In this document: one piece after another, positions 43,040-51,159 of the stretch
Layout: every line of letters begins with the position of its first letter
Numbering within the stretch: position 1 is the first letter of the stretch
Assembly: GCF_036013745.1 (NCBI RefSeq)
Contig: NZ_CP107880.1
Coordinates: 5,890,001-5,954,000 of the forward strand
Source of the DNA: Streptomyces sp. NBC_00483
GTDB taxonomy: Bacteria; Actinomycetota; Actinomycetes; Streptomycetales; Streptomycetaceae
Length of the DNA stretch: 64,000 nucleotides
Direction: 5' to 3'
Translations under genes and position numbers: made by a program
Notes under the pieces: generated by a model
Database searches by the model: none
Seen by the model: the letters and a program-made list of their open reading frames with translations, nothing else
Told to the model about the DNA's origin: nothing

Positions 43040-44356
43040 ATGACCGACCTTGAGACGGTCCAGGCCGCCCCGGAGGCGGGCCTCGCCGCCCCCGTACGAC
43101 GCGTCCTCGCCGTGATCCCCGCCCGCGGCGGCTCCAAGGGCGTACCGGCGAAGAACCTGGCCCCGGTCGGCGGCACCCCCCTGGTGGCCCGCGCCGTGCG
43201 CGAGTGCCTCGCCACCCGGCAGGTAACCGACGTCGTGGTCTCCACCGACGACGCCGCCATCGCCGCCGCCGCGCGGGACGCGGGCGCCGAGGTCGTGACC
43301 CGGCCCACCGCCATCGCCGGCGACAAGTCCAGCTCCGAGGCCGCCGTACTGCACGCCATGGACGCGCACGAGGCGCTGCACGGCGCGGCCGTCGACGTGG
43401 TGCTGCTCGTCCAGTGCACCAGCCCCTTCCTCGTACGGGAGGACATCGACGCGGTGGTCGGCGCGATCCTCGACAAGGGCGCCGACAGCGCCCTGACCGT
43501 CGCGGCGTTCCACGGCTTCGTATGGCGGGACGAGGCGGATGAACCGCAGTCGACCTCCGTACACAGCAAGGCCGTTGAGGGCGGCGTCGCCGTCCTCGCC
43601 GACCGGAAGACCGCGACCGGCGGCGGCTACGGCGTCAACCACGACAAGTCGCAGCGCCAGATGCGCCAGGACCGGCCCCAGGACCTCCTGGAGACCGGCG
43701 CCGTCTACGGCATGGAGACCAGCGGGTTCCGCCGCCACGCGCACCGCTTCTTCGGCCGCACCGAACTGGTGCGCACCGACCCCGCGCGCGTGCTGGAGAT
43801 CGACGACCCGCACGACCTCGCGCGCGCCCGCGCGCTGGCCCCCCTCTTCGACCAGCAGTCCGTCCTCCCCTCCAGGGAAGACGTCGACGCGGTCGTCCTC
43901 GACTTCGACGGCACCCAGACCGACGACAAGGTGCTGATCGACTCCGAAGGACGGGAGTTCGTCACCGTGCACCGCGGTGACGGCCTCGGCATCGCGGCCC
44001 TCCGCAGGAGCGGCCTCGAACTGCTGATCCTGTCCACGGAGGTGAACCCGGTCGTCGCCGCCCGGGCCAGGAAGCTCAAGATCCCGGTCCTGCACGGCAT
44101 CGACCGCAAGGACCTCGCACTCAAGCAGTGGTGCGAGGAGCAGGGCATCGCGCCCGAGCGCGTGCTCTACGTCGGCAACGACGTCAACGACCTCCCGTGC
44201 TTCGCCCTCGCGGGCTGGCCCGTGGCGGTCGCCAGTGCCCATGACGTCGTGCGCGGCGCCGCACGCGCCGTCACCACCGTCCCCGGAGGCGAAGGCGCGA
44301 TCCGAGAGATCGCCAGCTGGATCCTCGGCCCTTCTCTCGATTCCCTCAACAAGTAA
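43040..44356 (+). CDS. neuA: Bifunctional CMP-nonulosonate cytidylyltransferase / HAD phosphatase
   Basis: A 438-residue fusion. Residues 1-250 are a NeuA-type cytidylyltransferase (VIPARGGSKGVPAKNLAPVGGTPL near 25-48, LLVQCTSPFLVREDI near 122). Residues 285-430 are a KdsC-like HAD phosphatase (VVLDFDGTQTDD near 290, and GNDVNDLPCF near 380). The pair would dephosphorylate a 9-phospho-nonulosonate and then activate it with CTP. AAGGAG lies 9 nt before the ATG at 43040. It is 14 bp upstream of the NeuB-like gene. Confidence 0.9.
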   Translation: MTDLETVQAAPEAGLAAPVRRVLAVIPARGGSKGVPAKNLAPVGGTPLVARAVRECLATRQVTDVVVSTDDAAIAAAARDAGAEVVTRPTAIAGDKSSSEAAVLHAMDAHEALHGAAVDVVLLVQCTSPFLVREDIDAVVGAILDKGADSALTVAAFHGFVWRDEADEPQSTSVHSKAVEGGVAVLADRKTATGGGYGVNHDKSQRQMRQDRPQDLLETGAVYGMETSGFRRHAHRFFGRTELVRTDPARVLEIDDPHDLARARALAPLFDQQSVLPSREDVDAVVLDFDGTQTDDKVLIDSEGREFVTVHRGDGLGIAALRRSGLELLILSTEVNPVVAARARKLKIPVLHGIDRKDLALKQWCEEQGIAPERVLYVGNDVNDLPCFALAGWPVAVASAHDVVRGAARAVTTVPGGEGAIREIASWILGPSLDSLNK

Positions 44357-44370
44357 GGAACGCCAGAACC

Positions 44371-45330
44371 ATGTCCAACGCGCGTCTTTCCCACGCATCC
44401 GACTCCCGTATCCGCAGCTTCGGTTCGCGCGAGGCCGGCCCCGGCCGCCCCGTCTACATCACCGGCGAGATCGGCATCAACCACAACGGTGACCTGGAGA
44501 ACGCGTTCCGGCTGATCGACGCCGCCGCCGAAGCCGGCTGCGACGCCGTCAAGTTCCAGAAGCGCACCCCCGAGATCTGCACGCCGCGCGACCAGTGGGA
44601 CATCGAGCGGGACACCCCCTGGGGCCGGATGACGTACATCGACTACCGGCACCGCGTCGAGTTCGGCGAGGACGAGTACCGGGCCATCGACGAGTACTGC
44701 AAGAAGCGCGGCATCGACTGGTTCGCCTCCCCGTGGGACACCGAGGCCGTCGCCTTCCTTGAGAAGTTCGACGTCCCCGCCCACAAGGTGGCCTCCGCCT
44801 CCCTCACGGACGACGAGCTGCTCCGCGCCCTGCGCGCGACGGGCCGCACGGTGATCCTCTCCACCGGCATGTCGACGCCGAAGCAGATCCGCCACGCGGT
44901 CGAGGTCCTCGGCTCGGACAACATCCTCATGTGCCACGCCACGTCGACGTACCCGGCGCAGGCCGAGGAGCTCAACCTCCGCGTCATCAACACCCTCCAG
45001 GCCGAGTACCCGAACGTCCCGATCGGCTACTCCGGCCACGAGACCGGCCTCCAGACGACGCTCGCCGCCGTCGCCCTCGGCGCCGCCTTCGTCGAGCGCC
45101 ACATCACCCTCGACCGCGCCATGTGGGGCTCCGACCAGGCCGCCTCCGTGGAGCCGGGGGGCCTCACGCGCCTCGTGCGCGACATCCGCACCATCGAGGA
45201 GTCCCTCGGTGACGGCGTCAAGAAGGTCTACGAGTCCGAGCTCGGCCCGATGAAGAAGCTGCGCCGCGTGCCGGGCGTCGTCGCCGACGCGGAGATCGCC
45301 GTCGCCGCCGGCGAGCCGGTGGGCGTCTGA
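44371..45330 (+). CDS. neuB: N-acetylneuraminate synthase family protein lacking the SAF domain
   Basis: A 319-residue PEP-dependent aldol synthase. YITGEIGINHNGDLENAFRLIDAAAEAGCDAVKFQKR near 30-66 and GYSGHETGLQTTLAAVALGA near 215 are the NeuB core. The C-terminal antifreeze-like SAF domain of E. coli NeuB (346 residues) is missing; the protein stops soon after the barrel. With no NeuC-type epimerase nearby and a phosphatase fused to NeuA, a Kdn-9-phosphate route from mannose-6-phosphate is more likely than Neu5Ac. This substrate is inference. Confidence 0.9.
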   Translation: MSNARLSHASDSRIRSFGSREAGPGRPVYITGEIGINHNGDLENAFRLIDAAAEAGCDAVKFQKRTPEICTPRDQWDIERDTPWGRMTYIDYRHRVEFGEDEYRAIDEYCKKRGIDWFASPWDTEAVAFLEKFDVPAHKVASASLTDDELLRALRATGRTVILSTGMSTPKQIRHAVEVLGSDNILMCHATSTYPAQAEELNLRVINTLQAEYPNVPIGYSGHETGLQTTLAAVALGAAFVERHITLDRAMWGSDQAASVEPGGLTRLVRDIRTIEESLGDGVKKVYESELGPMKKLRRVPGVVADAEIAVAAGEPVGV

Positions 45331-45410
45331 CGGTCAACGGATCGACTCGTGGGCGGCCCGGCGCGGCGGTGACCGCGCCCGGCCGCCCCGGCGCCCTCGG
45401 GAGGGCCCGC

Positions 45411-46436
45411 ATGTCCGGCAGTACGTTGTGCTTCGTCGAGAGCCCGGTACAGCTCCTCAACGTCCTGGAGTGGGCACACCACCAAGAGGTCACCGGGACC
45501 GTCGTGGTGCTCTCGCCCACCGACCCGATGACCCGCGGCCAGCTGCGCCGCATGGCCGAACTCGCCCGCACCGAAGGACACACGGTGCGCTGGGAGGAGG
45601 CCCGCGGCGGCGCGGCCGCACCCTTCCAGACGATCGGCGGGCTCGCCCCGTCGCTGCGCAGGGCCGACCGGATAGTCCTCGGCGACCCGTTCTCCCGCTA
45701 CGTACAGCTGCTGCTCACGATCACTCGTGCCCGCGAGCTCGTCGTCGTCGACGACGGCACCGCCACCATGGAGTTCGTCGCCCAACTGGTGCGCGGTGAA
45801 CGGCTCGTACGCTGGCACCGGCGCGGCGGCAGGGTGGGACCGCGCGACCTCGTCTTCGGTCCCGTCGCGGCCGCCGCACGCCGCAGGCTCACCGGGCACG
45901 CGCGCCGCGACTCCGTGTCCGTGTTCACGTCGATGCCGGTGGCCGAGGTCCCCGACGGCGTCACGGTGACCTCCAACGACTACGCCTGGACCCGCGCCCG
46001 CTTCGGCCCGCCCCGGATCACGCGCGGCGCCGACATGGTCGGGACCTCCCTGGTGGAGACGGGAGTCGTCGACCTGGAGCAGTACCTCGGCGCGGTCCGC
46101 GAACTGGCCCGCGCGCACGGCGCCACCCGCTACTTCGCCCACCGCCGCGAGAGCGCCGACAAGCTGCACCGCCTCGCCGCCGAGACCGGCCTGGAGATCG
46201 TCCGCCCGGACCTCCCCCTGGAGCTGATCGCCCGGCGCGGCCCCATCGGCCGGACGATCCTCAGCTTCCCCTCGACCGTCGTGCACACCCTGCCGATCGC
46301 CCTCGCGGGTACGGGGGTGAAGGTGGCGGTGTGCGAGATCGACCCGGCGTGGCTGCGGCAGGGCGTCTCCGATCACGCGCAGGGGTTCCTGGCGGGGATC
46401 GCGGGGTCGGCGCGGGGTGTGGTGCGGGCGGTCTAG
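45411..46436 (+). CDS. Sialyltransferase-like GT-B protein
   Basis: A 341-residue protein beginning TLCFVESPVQLLNVLEWA, a start shared by GT52 and polysialyltransferase-like enzymes. Acidic-Gly (VVVDDGTATMEF near 118) and Ser-Thr (LSFPSTVVHTLPIAL near 285) motifs are present; the HP motif position reads AHRRES instead. It probably uses the CMP-nonulosonate produced by the two preceding genes. The start is the ATG at 45411 with GGGAGGG 6 nt upstream. It is the last gene of the plus-strand arm. Confidence 0.68.
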   Translation: MSGSTLCFVESPVQLLNVLEWAHHQEVTGTVVVLSPTDPMTRGQLRRMAELARTEGHTVRWEEARGGAAAPFQTIGGLAPSLRRADRIVLGDPFSRYVQLLLTITRARELVVVDDGTATMEFVAQLVRGERLVRWHRRGGRVGPRDLVFGPVAAAARRRLTGHARRDSVSVFTSMPVAEVPDGVTVTSNDYAWTRARFGPPRITRGADMVGTSLVETGVVDLEQYLGAVRELARAHGATRYFAHRRESADKLHRLAAETGLEIVRPDLPLELIARRGPIGRTILSFPSTVVHTLPIALAGTGVKVAVCEIDPAWLRQGVSDHAQGFLAGIAGSARGVVRAV

Positions 46437-46510
46437 CTCCGGGCGGTGTGGCTCCGGGTCGTGTGAAACCCGGTGGCCTCCGTACCGCCACAGGTCGTAC
46501 GCTCGCTCCC

Positions 46511-46582
46511 GTGACCAGCCCCGAGTCCGACAGACTCCGGCCACCGGCAGCCGTCCGGTGGCCTTCTTCCGCGCATCGTTGA
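46511..46582 (+). CDS. Possible leader peptide of a translation attenuator
   Basis: A 23-codon ORF (GTG to TGA) ending 106 bp before the efflux gene. Within it GAGTC (46523-46527) can pair with GACTC (46533-46537), and GACTCCGG (46533-46540) is exactly complementary to CCGGAGTC (46677-46684), which holds the Shine-Dalgarno of the efflux gene. A 9 bp hairpin (46539-46563) follows. This is the layout of ribosome-stalling attenuators of chloramphenicol genes. No ribosome site precedes the ORF; a TACGCT at 46498 could make it leaderless. Confidence 0.4.
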   Translation: MTSPESDRLRPPAAVRWPSSAHR

Positions 46583-46688
46583 GGCCCGTCCTTCCTGGAC
46601 CAGGCCTCCGCCGCCGCATGCCGTAGCCACCGCACGCGCTGCCGGAACCGCGACCACACCCCCCCTCTCCACGGTCCCGGAGTCCGTC

Positions 46689-47873
46689 GTGCCTTTCGCT
46701 CTCCACCTGCTCGCCCTCGCCGTCTTCGCGCAGGGAACATCCGAGTTCATGCTCTCGGGGCTCGGCCCCGACATCGCCCATGACCTGGGCGTCTCCATCC
46801 CCGCCGCCGGTGCGCTCACCTCCGCCTTCGCGATCGGCATGATCGTCGGGGCGCCGCTCACGGCCGTCCTCGCCGTGCGGTGGCCACGCCGCCCGGCCCT
46901 CTTCGGCTTCCTCCTGGTCTTCGCCCTTGTACATGTCGTCGGCGCGCTGACCAGCAGCTTCTCCGTACTGCTCGGCACGCGTGTCGTCGCGGCGCTCGCC
47001 AACGCAGGGTTCCTCGCGGTCGCCCTCGCCACGGCGGTGAGCATGGTCGCGCCCGATGCCAAGGGCCGCGCCACGTCGATCCTGCTCGGCGGCACCACCC
47101 TGGCCTGCGTCGCGGGCGTGCCCGGCGGGGCGCTGCTCGGCCAGCTCCTCGGCTGGCGGGCCGCGTTCTGGGCCGTCGCGCTGATCTGCGTACCCGCGAT
47201 GATCGCCGTGCTGCGGTCGGTGCCGGCGGAGTCGGGGCCGGGTGCGCGCGGCGACGTACGGGCGGAGGCGCGGGCGCTGCGCGGTCCGCGGCTGCTCACG
47301 GTGCTGCTGCTCGGCGCGCTGGTCAACGCCGCCACGTTCTGTACGTTCACGTACCTGGCGCCCGTCGCCACGGAGGTCACCGGGATCGGTGCGGCCCGGG
47401 TCCCGGCGCTGCTCGCGCTCTTCGGCCTCGGCTCGTTCGCCGGGGTCAGCGCGGCGGGCCGGCTCTCGGACACGTATCCGACGCGGGTCCTGGTGCTCGG
47501 CGGGGCGGCGCTCCTGCTCGGCTGGGTCGTGTTCGCGTTCGCTGCGGGCAACGTCGCGGCGACCCTCGTCCTCGCCTTCGTCCAGGGCGCCCTGTCCTTC
47601 GCGGTCGGCTCCACCCTCATCGCCCAGGCCCTCTACGCGGCGTCCGGCGCGCCCACCCTCGCGGGCGGCCTCGCGACGGCCGCGCTCAACGTCGGCGCGG
47701 CGCTCGGGCCGTGGGCCGGCGGGCTCGCGATCGGGGGCGGGCTCGGGTACCGGGGCGTGCCGGGGGTGAGCGCGTTGCTCGTGGCGCTTGCGTTCGTTGT
47801 GACGTGTGTCGCACGAGTGGTACGCAGGAGGGTCGGTGGCGGGGCCACCGATGAGGCCGTCGTCGGGGGCTGA
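46689..47873 (+). CDS. MFS efflux protein, chloramphenicol (Cmx/CmlR) type
   Basis: A 394-residue, 12-helix transporter. The start MPFALHLLALAVFAQGTSEFMLSGLGPDIAHDLGVS is the signature of Cmx/CmlR chloramphenicol exporters of actinobacteria, followed by LTSAFAIGMIVGAPL. It probably gives intrinsic phenicol efflux, though DHA1 substrate cannot be proved by eye. The GTG at 46689 has GGAG 7 nt upstream, and this site can be masked by the leader. The 252 bp leader holds the short ORF described at 46511. Confidence 0.85.
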   Translation: MPFALHLLALAVFAQGTSEFMLSGLGPDIAHDLGVSIPAAGALTSAFAIGMIVGAPLTAVLAVRWPRRPALFGFLLVFALVHVVGALTSSFSVLLGTRVVAALANAGFLAVALATAVSMVAPDAKGRATSILLGGTTLACVAGVPGGALLGQLLGWRAAFWAVALICVPAMIAVLRSVPAESGPGARGDVRAEARALRGPRLLTVLLLGALVNAATFCTFTYLAPVATEVTGIGAARVPALLALFGLGSFAGVSAAGRLSDTYPTRVLVLGGAALLLGWVVFAFAAGNVAATLVLAFVQGALSFAVGSTLIAQALYAASGAPTLAGGLATAALNVGAALGPWAGGLAIGGGLGYRGVPGVSALLVALAFVVTCVARVVRRRVGGGATDEAVVGG

Positions 47874-48035
47874 GGCGCAGGCTGGGGTGCAGGTCGAGGC
47901 GCAGGTCGAAAAGAGACGTCATACCCTCCCTGTGCGATCCACATGCGCATCGCGACCATATTTCTTACCCCAATCCGGCTGAACTTTTGTTGATCGCGGG
48001 TTAGTTGGCACCTGCATCGCCCTACCCTTCAGAGG

Positions 48036-49298
48036 GTGAACCAGTTGAAGTCCCGTGAGTCAGAGGCCGACAAGCCCGGGGAATCCGTGCCGGGCACCGC
48101 ACTTCCGGGTGCGCTGCCCGAGGCGCTCCGCGCCGAACTCGTCGCGTTCCGGCGAGACATGCACATGCACCCCGAGCTGGGCAATCAGGAGTTCCGCACC
48201 ACCGCGGCGCTCAAGACCCGCCTCGAGAAGGCCGGTCTCGCGCCGCGCCTGCTCGGCATGGGGACCGGGCTCATCTGTGACATCGGCACCGAGACCGGTG
48301 AGTGGGGTGCGGCGGACGGGCCGCGCGGGATGCTCGCGCTGCGTGCGGACATCGACGCGCTGCCGATCCCGGACACCAAGACGGACTGCGTGTACCGGTC
48401 GACGGTGCCGGACCGGGCGCACGCCTGCGGTCACGATGTGCACACGACGGTCGTGCTCGGGGCGGGGCTCGTCCTCGCGGACCTGCACCGCAAGGGCCAA
48501 CTTCCGCACGCCGTAAGGCTGCTGTTCCAGCCCGCCGAAGAGGTGCTTCCCGGTGGTGCGCCGGACGCGATCGAGTGCGGGGTCCTTGACGGCGTACGCA
48601 GCATCATCGGCGTGCACTGCGACCCGAAGGTCGACGCGGGCCGGATCGGCATCAGGCCCGGCCCCATCACCTCGGCCTGCGACCGCCTGGAGGTCACCCT
48701 CGACGGCCCCGGCGGCCACACGGCGCGTCCGCACCTGACCACGGACCTGGTCACCGCCGCGGCCAAGGTCGCCACGGAGGTGCCGGCGCTGGTCGCTCGC
48801 CGCGTCGACGCGCGCTCGGGCCTTGCCGTCACGTGGGGGCGGCTTGAGACGGGTCACGCGTGCAACGTGATCCCGCAGCACGCCGAGCTGTCCGGCACGG
48901 TGCGCTGCCTGGACCTGGACGCGTGGCGCGCGGCGCCGGACCTCGTCCACGGGGCGATCCAGGAAATCGCGGACCTGTACCGCGCGAAGCCGGTCGTCAA
49001 CTACATCCGCGGAGTCCCCCCGGTGGTCAACGATCCGGTGGTCACGGACCTGTTGCGCGACGCGATGACGTCCCGACGCGGGCCCGACTCCGTCGAGGAC
49101 ACCCAACAGAGCCTCGGCGGCGAGGACTTCTCCTGGTACCTGGAGCACGTCCCCGGCGCGATGGCCCGCCTGGGCGTGAAGCCCCCGGGCGACTGGGGCT
49201 CCCGCGACCTCCACCAGGGCGACTTCGACGTGGACGAGGCGTCGATCGAGGTCGGCGTGGAACTCTTCACGGCGGCGGCGCTGCTCGACTCCGCGTGA
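48036..49298 (+). CDS. M20 family amidohydrolase
   Basis: A 420-residue metallopeptidase-type hydrolase (AbgB/HipO/IAA-amino-acid hydrolase branch). FRRDMHMHPELGNQEF near 38-53, HACGHDVHTTV near 129-139 (metal Cys/His), LLFQPAEEVLPGGAPDAIECG near 163 and LGGEDFSWYLEHVPG near 360 are diagnostic. Such enzymes release amino acids from N-acyl conjugates. The GTG at 48036 is used. The gene stands alone and is followed by about 560 bp without genes. Confidence 0.88.
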   Translation: MNQLKSRESEADKPGESVPGTALPGALPEALRAELVAFRRDMHMHPELGNQEFRTTAALKTRLEKAGLAPRLLGMGTGLICDIGTETGEWGAADGPRGMLALRADIDALPIPDTKTDCVYRSTVPDRAHACGHDVHTTVVLGAGLVLADLHRKGQLPHAVRLLFQPAEEVLPGGAPDAIECGVLDGVRSIIGVHCDPKVDAGRIGIRPGPITSACDRLEVTLDGPGGHTARPHLTTDLVTAAAKVATEVPALVARRVDARSGLAVTWGRLETGHACNVIPQHAELSGTVRCLDLDAWRAAPDLVHGAIQEIADLYRAKPVVNYIRGVPPVVNDPVVTDLLRDAMTSRRGPDSVEDTQQSLGGEDFSWYLEHVPGAMARLGVKPPGDWGSRDLHQGDFDVDEASIEVGVELFTAAALLDSA

Positions 49299-49299
49299 G

Positions 49300-49475
49300 G
49301 TGTGGTGCGGCCTGCACCGGGGTTCTGGTCCTGTGCCGCGGTCGGCGCCCTCGTCAGGTGCAGCCTGCACCGGGGGCCGCCTTGCCCACCCTGCCGCCCC
49401 AGGCGGCAGATTGCCCAAGTCGGGTGCGGTCGACCGCAATGGGTGGGGAGTGGTGGTGGGCGTTACCCAATGCGG
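49300..49475. repeat. Inverted copy of the 4.1-4.3 kb repeat module
   Basis: 49377-49419 is the exact reverse complement of 4242-4284 (43 bp). Beyond it, 49420-49475 matches the CCCACCCATTGCGG and ACGCCCACCA segments of that block in inverted order, and 49300-49376 carries two GGTGC-N5-GCACC hairpins like those of the tandem array. I see no gene in 49299-49790. Confidence 0.75.
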
Positions 49476-49518
49476 CGCCGGCACCCCGCCGGGCCATTGC
49501 CTGCGGGTGAGCACTTTC

Positions 49519-49707
49519 AGCCCCTGCGGCGTTTGAGCAGCGGGGTCCGGGGCGGAGCCCCGATCTTGTGAAGCCGCGCGGGGATTGCAGGTAGTGGGCC
49601 GATCTCCCAAGACCCGCCGACGTTTGAGGCGCGGGGTCCAGGGCGGCACGCCCCGATCTCTCAAGCCCCGCCGGCGTTTGAGGCGCGGGGTCCGGGGCGG
49701 AGCCCCG
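49519..49707. repeat. Three copies of the dispersed GGGGC...GCCCC repeat, inverted
   Basis: Copies at 49519-49561, 49610-49654 (degenerate) and 49663-49707 read AGCCCCkGCsGCGtTTGAgcnGCGGGGTCCGGGGCGGAGCCCC, the reverse orientation of those at 3833-4003. Confidence 0.75.
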
Positions 49708-49790
49708 TGGGCGGGGGACGGTTAACCAGTACGTAACGGGCCACCGGCACAAATGCATAACGGCGCCGCCCAACCGATTACCCCGCCACG

Positions 49791-49823
49791 CTACGCGCGT
49801 TACGCTCCGCCGAACTCAGCGCC
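49791..49823 (+). promoter_or_regulatory. Shared promoter/operator block upstream of bmp 1
   Basis: CTACGCGCGTTA (49791-49802) runs into a -10-like TACGCT (49801-49806). The block through AGCGCC at 49823 aligns with 51072-51104 upstream of bmp 2 at about 25 of 33 positions. The self-complementary ACGCGCGT core may be the regulator contact. Confidence 0.6.
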
Positions 49824-49856
49824 CTGCACGGCGTGTTGACGAAGGAGCACCTCACC

Positions 49857-50918
49857 ATGCGTCCATCTCGTACGTCCCGGCTCACCCACATCTCCGTCGC
49901 CGTCATCGGTCTCGCTCTCGCCGCCACCGCCTGCGGCGGCACCAGCGCGGACAAGGCGGGCGACGACGCCAAGGACAAGAACCTCGGGCTCGCCATCTCC
50001 TACGACGTCGGCGGCCGCGGCGACCAGTCCTTCAACGACGCCGCGTACTCGGGCATGGTCAAGGCCGACAAGGAGTTCGGATACAAGAGCGACGACCAGG
50101 AGCCCAGCGACGGCGAGAGCGATGCCGACAAGATCGCGCGGCTCAGCTCGCTCGCCAAGAAGGGCTACAACCCGGTCGTCGGCGTCGGCTTCGCGTACGC
50201 CCCCGCCGTGAAGGCCGCCGCCGCGAAGTACCCGAAGACCACCTTCGGCATCATCGACGACTCCACGATCCAGGCGAAGAACGTCGCCGACCTGGTCTTC
50301 AGCGAGGAGCAGGGCTCGTACCTCGCCGGTGTCGCCGCCGCCAAGGCCACCAAGAGCGACATCGTCGGATACGTCGGCGGCGTCGACGTACCGCTCATCC
50401 ACAAGTTCGAGGCCGGCTTCGTCCAGGGCGTGAAGGACACGAACCCGAAGGTCAAGGTGCTCACGCAGTACCTCACGGAGACCGCCCAGGAAGGCGGCTT
50501 CTCCAGCCCCGACAAGGGCAAGACGGCCGCCGCCGCCCAGCTGGAGAAGGGCGCCGACGTCATCTACCACGCGGCCGGCCTGTCCGGTCAGGGCGTGATC
50601 GAGGCCGCCGCCGCGAAGAAGAAGTTCGCGATCGGCGTCGACTCCGACCAGTACGAGCAGAAGCCGCTGGCCAAGTACAAGGACTACATCCTGACGTCCG
50701 CCACGAAGGACGTCGGCCGCGCCGTCTACGAACTCGCCAAGTCCGTGCACGACAAGAAGCCGCTGTCCGGTGTGACCCGGTTCGACCTCAAGGCGGGTGG
50801 CGTCGGCATCACCGACACCAACCCGGAGTACAAGGAGGTCCCGGGCCTGGCCGACGCGGTGGAGAAGGCCAAGCAGGACATCATCGACGGCAAGGTGAAG
50901 GTCGCGACCAAGCCGTAG
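49857..50918 (+). CDS. BMP family nucleoside-binding lipoprotein (paralog 1)
   Basis: A 353-residue substrate-binding lipoprotein (lipobox LAATAC near 21-26) of the Bmp/PnrA/TmpC family that binds purine or pyrimidine nucleosides. Family segments are YDVGGRGDQSFNDAAYSGM near 49-67, VVGVGFAYAPAVKAAA, and IYHAAGLSGQGVIEAA near 236. Bases 49842-49846 hold AAGGAG-like purines before the ATG. It is very similar to the next gene. It has its own promoter motif and its own terminator, so it is expressed separately from the ABC genes. Confidence 0.93.
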   Translation: MRPSRTSRLTHISVAVIGLALAATACGGTSADKAGDDAKDKNLGLAISYDVGGRGDQSFNDAAYSGMVKADKEFGYKSDDQEPSDGESDADKIARLSSLAKKGYNPVVGVGFAYAPAVKAAAAKYPKTTFGIIDDSTIQAKNVADLVFSEEQGSYLAGVAAAKATKSDIVGYVGGVDVPLIHKFEAGFVQGVKDTNPKVKVLTQYLTETAQEGGFSSPDKGKTAAAAQLEKGADVIYHAAGLSGQGVIEAAAAKKKFAIGVDSDQYEQKPLAKYKDYILTSATKDVGRAVYELAKSVHDKKPLSGVTRFDLKAGGVGITDTNPEYKEVPGLADAVEKAKQDIIDGKVKVATKP

Positions 50919-50986
50919 CCCGCACCGCAACGCACCACCCGCACCGCAGCGCCACGCACCCCAACGCACCACCCCGCACACACCCG

Positions 50987-51022
50987 CCGCGCCCCGGCTT
51001 CCACGACGAAGCCGGGGCGCGG
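50987..51022 (+). terminator. Terminator between the two bmp genes
   Basis: CCGCGCCCCGGCTTC and its exact complement around a 6-nt loop give a 15 bp stem 69 bp after the bmp 1 stop, followed by a short mixed T/G stretch. Confidence 0.85.
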
Positions 51023-51062
51023 TTGCAGTACGGACCGATAACGGTCTCCATGAGGGTCTTCA

Positions 51063-51104
51063 ACGCGCGTTCTACGCGCGTTAATCTGCGGCGAAGCCAG
51101 CGCC
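51063..51104 (+). promoter_or_regulatory. Shared promoter/operator block upstream of bmp 2
   Basis: ACGCGCGTT occurs twice 11 bp apart (51063 and 51074), about one helical turn. The second is part of CTACGCGCGTTA (51072-51083), which runs into the -10-like TAATCT (51082-51087). The downstream bases through 51104 match the bmp 1 block. Confidence 0.6.
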
Positions 51105-51159
51105 GTCCGGTCCGTCGTCGGTGCTCGTACGTACCTCTGTACCTCTAGGAGCTCATTCC

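Noticed and set aside
37949-46436. A secondary-metabolite gene cluster
   Set aside because: There are no synthase-type genes (PKS, NRPS, terpene); the enzymes fit a surface polymer.
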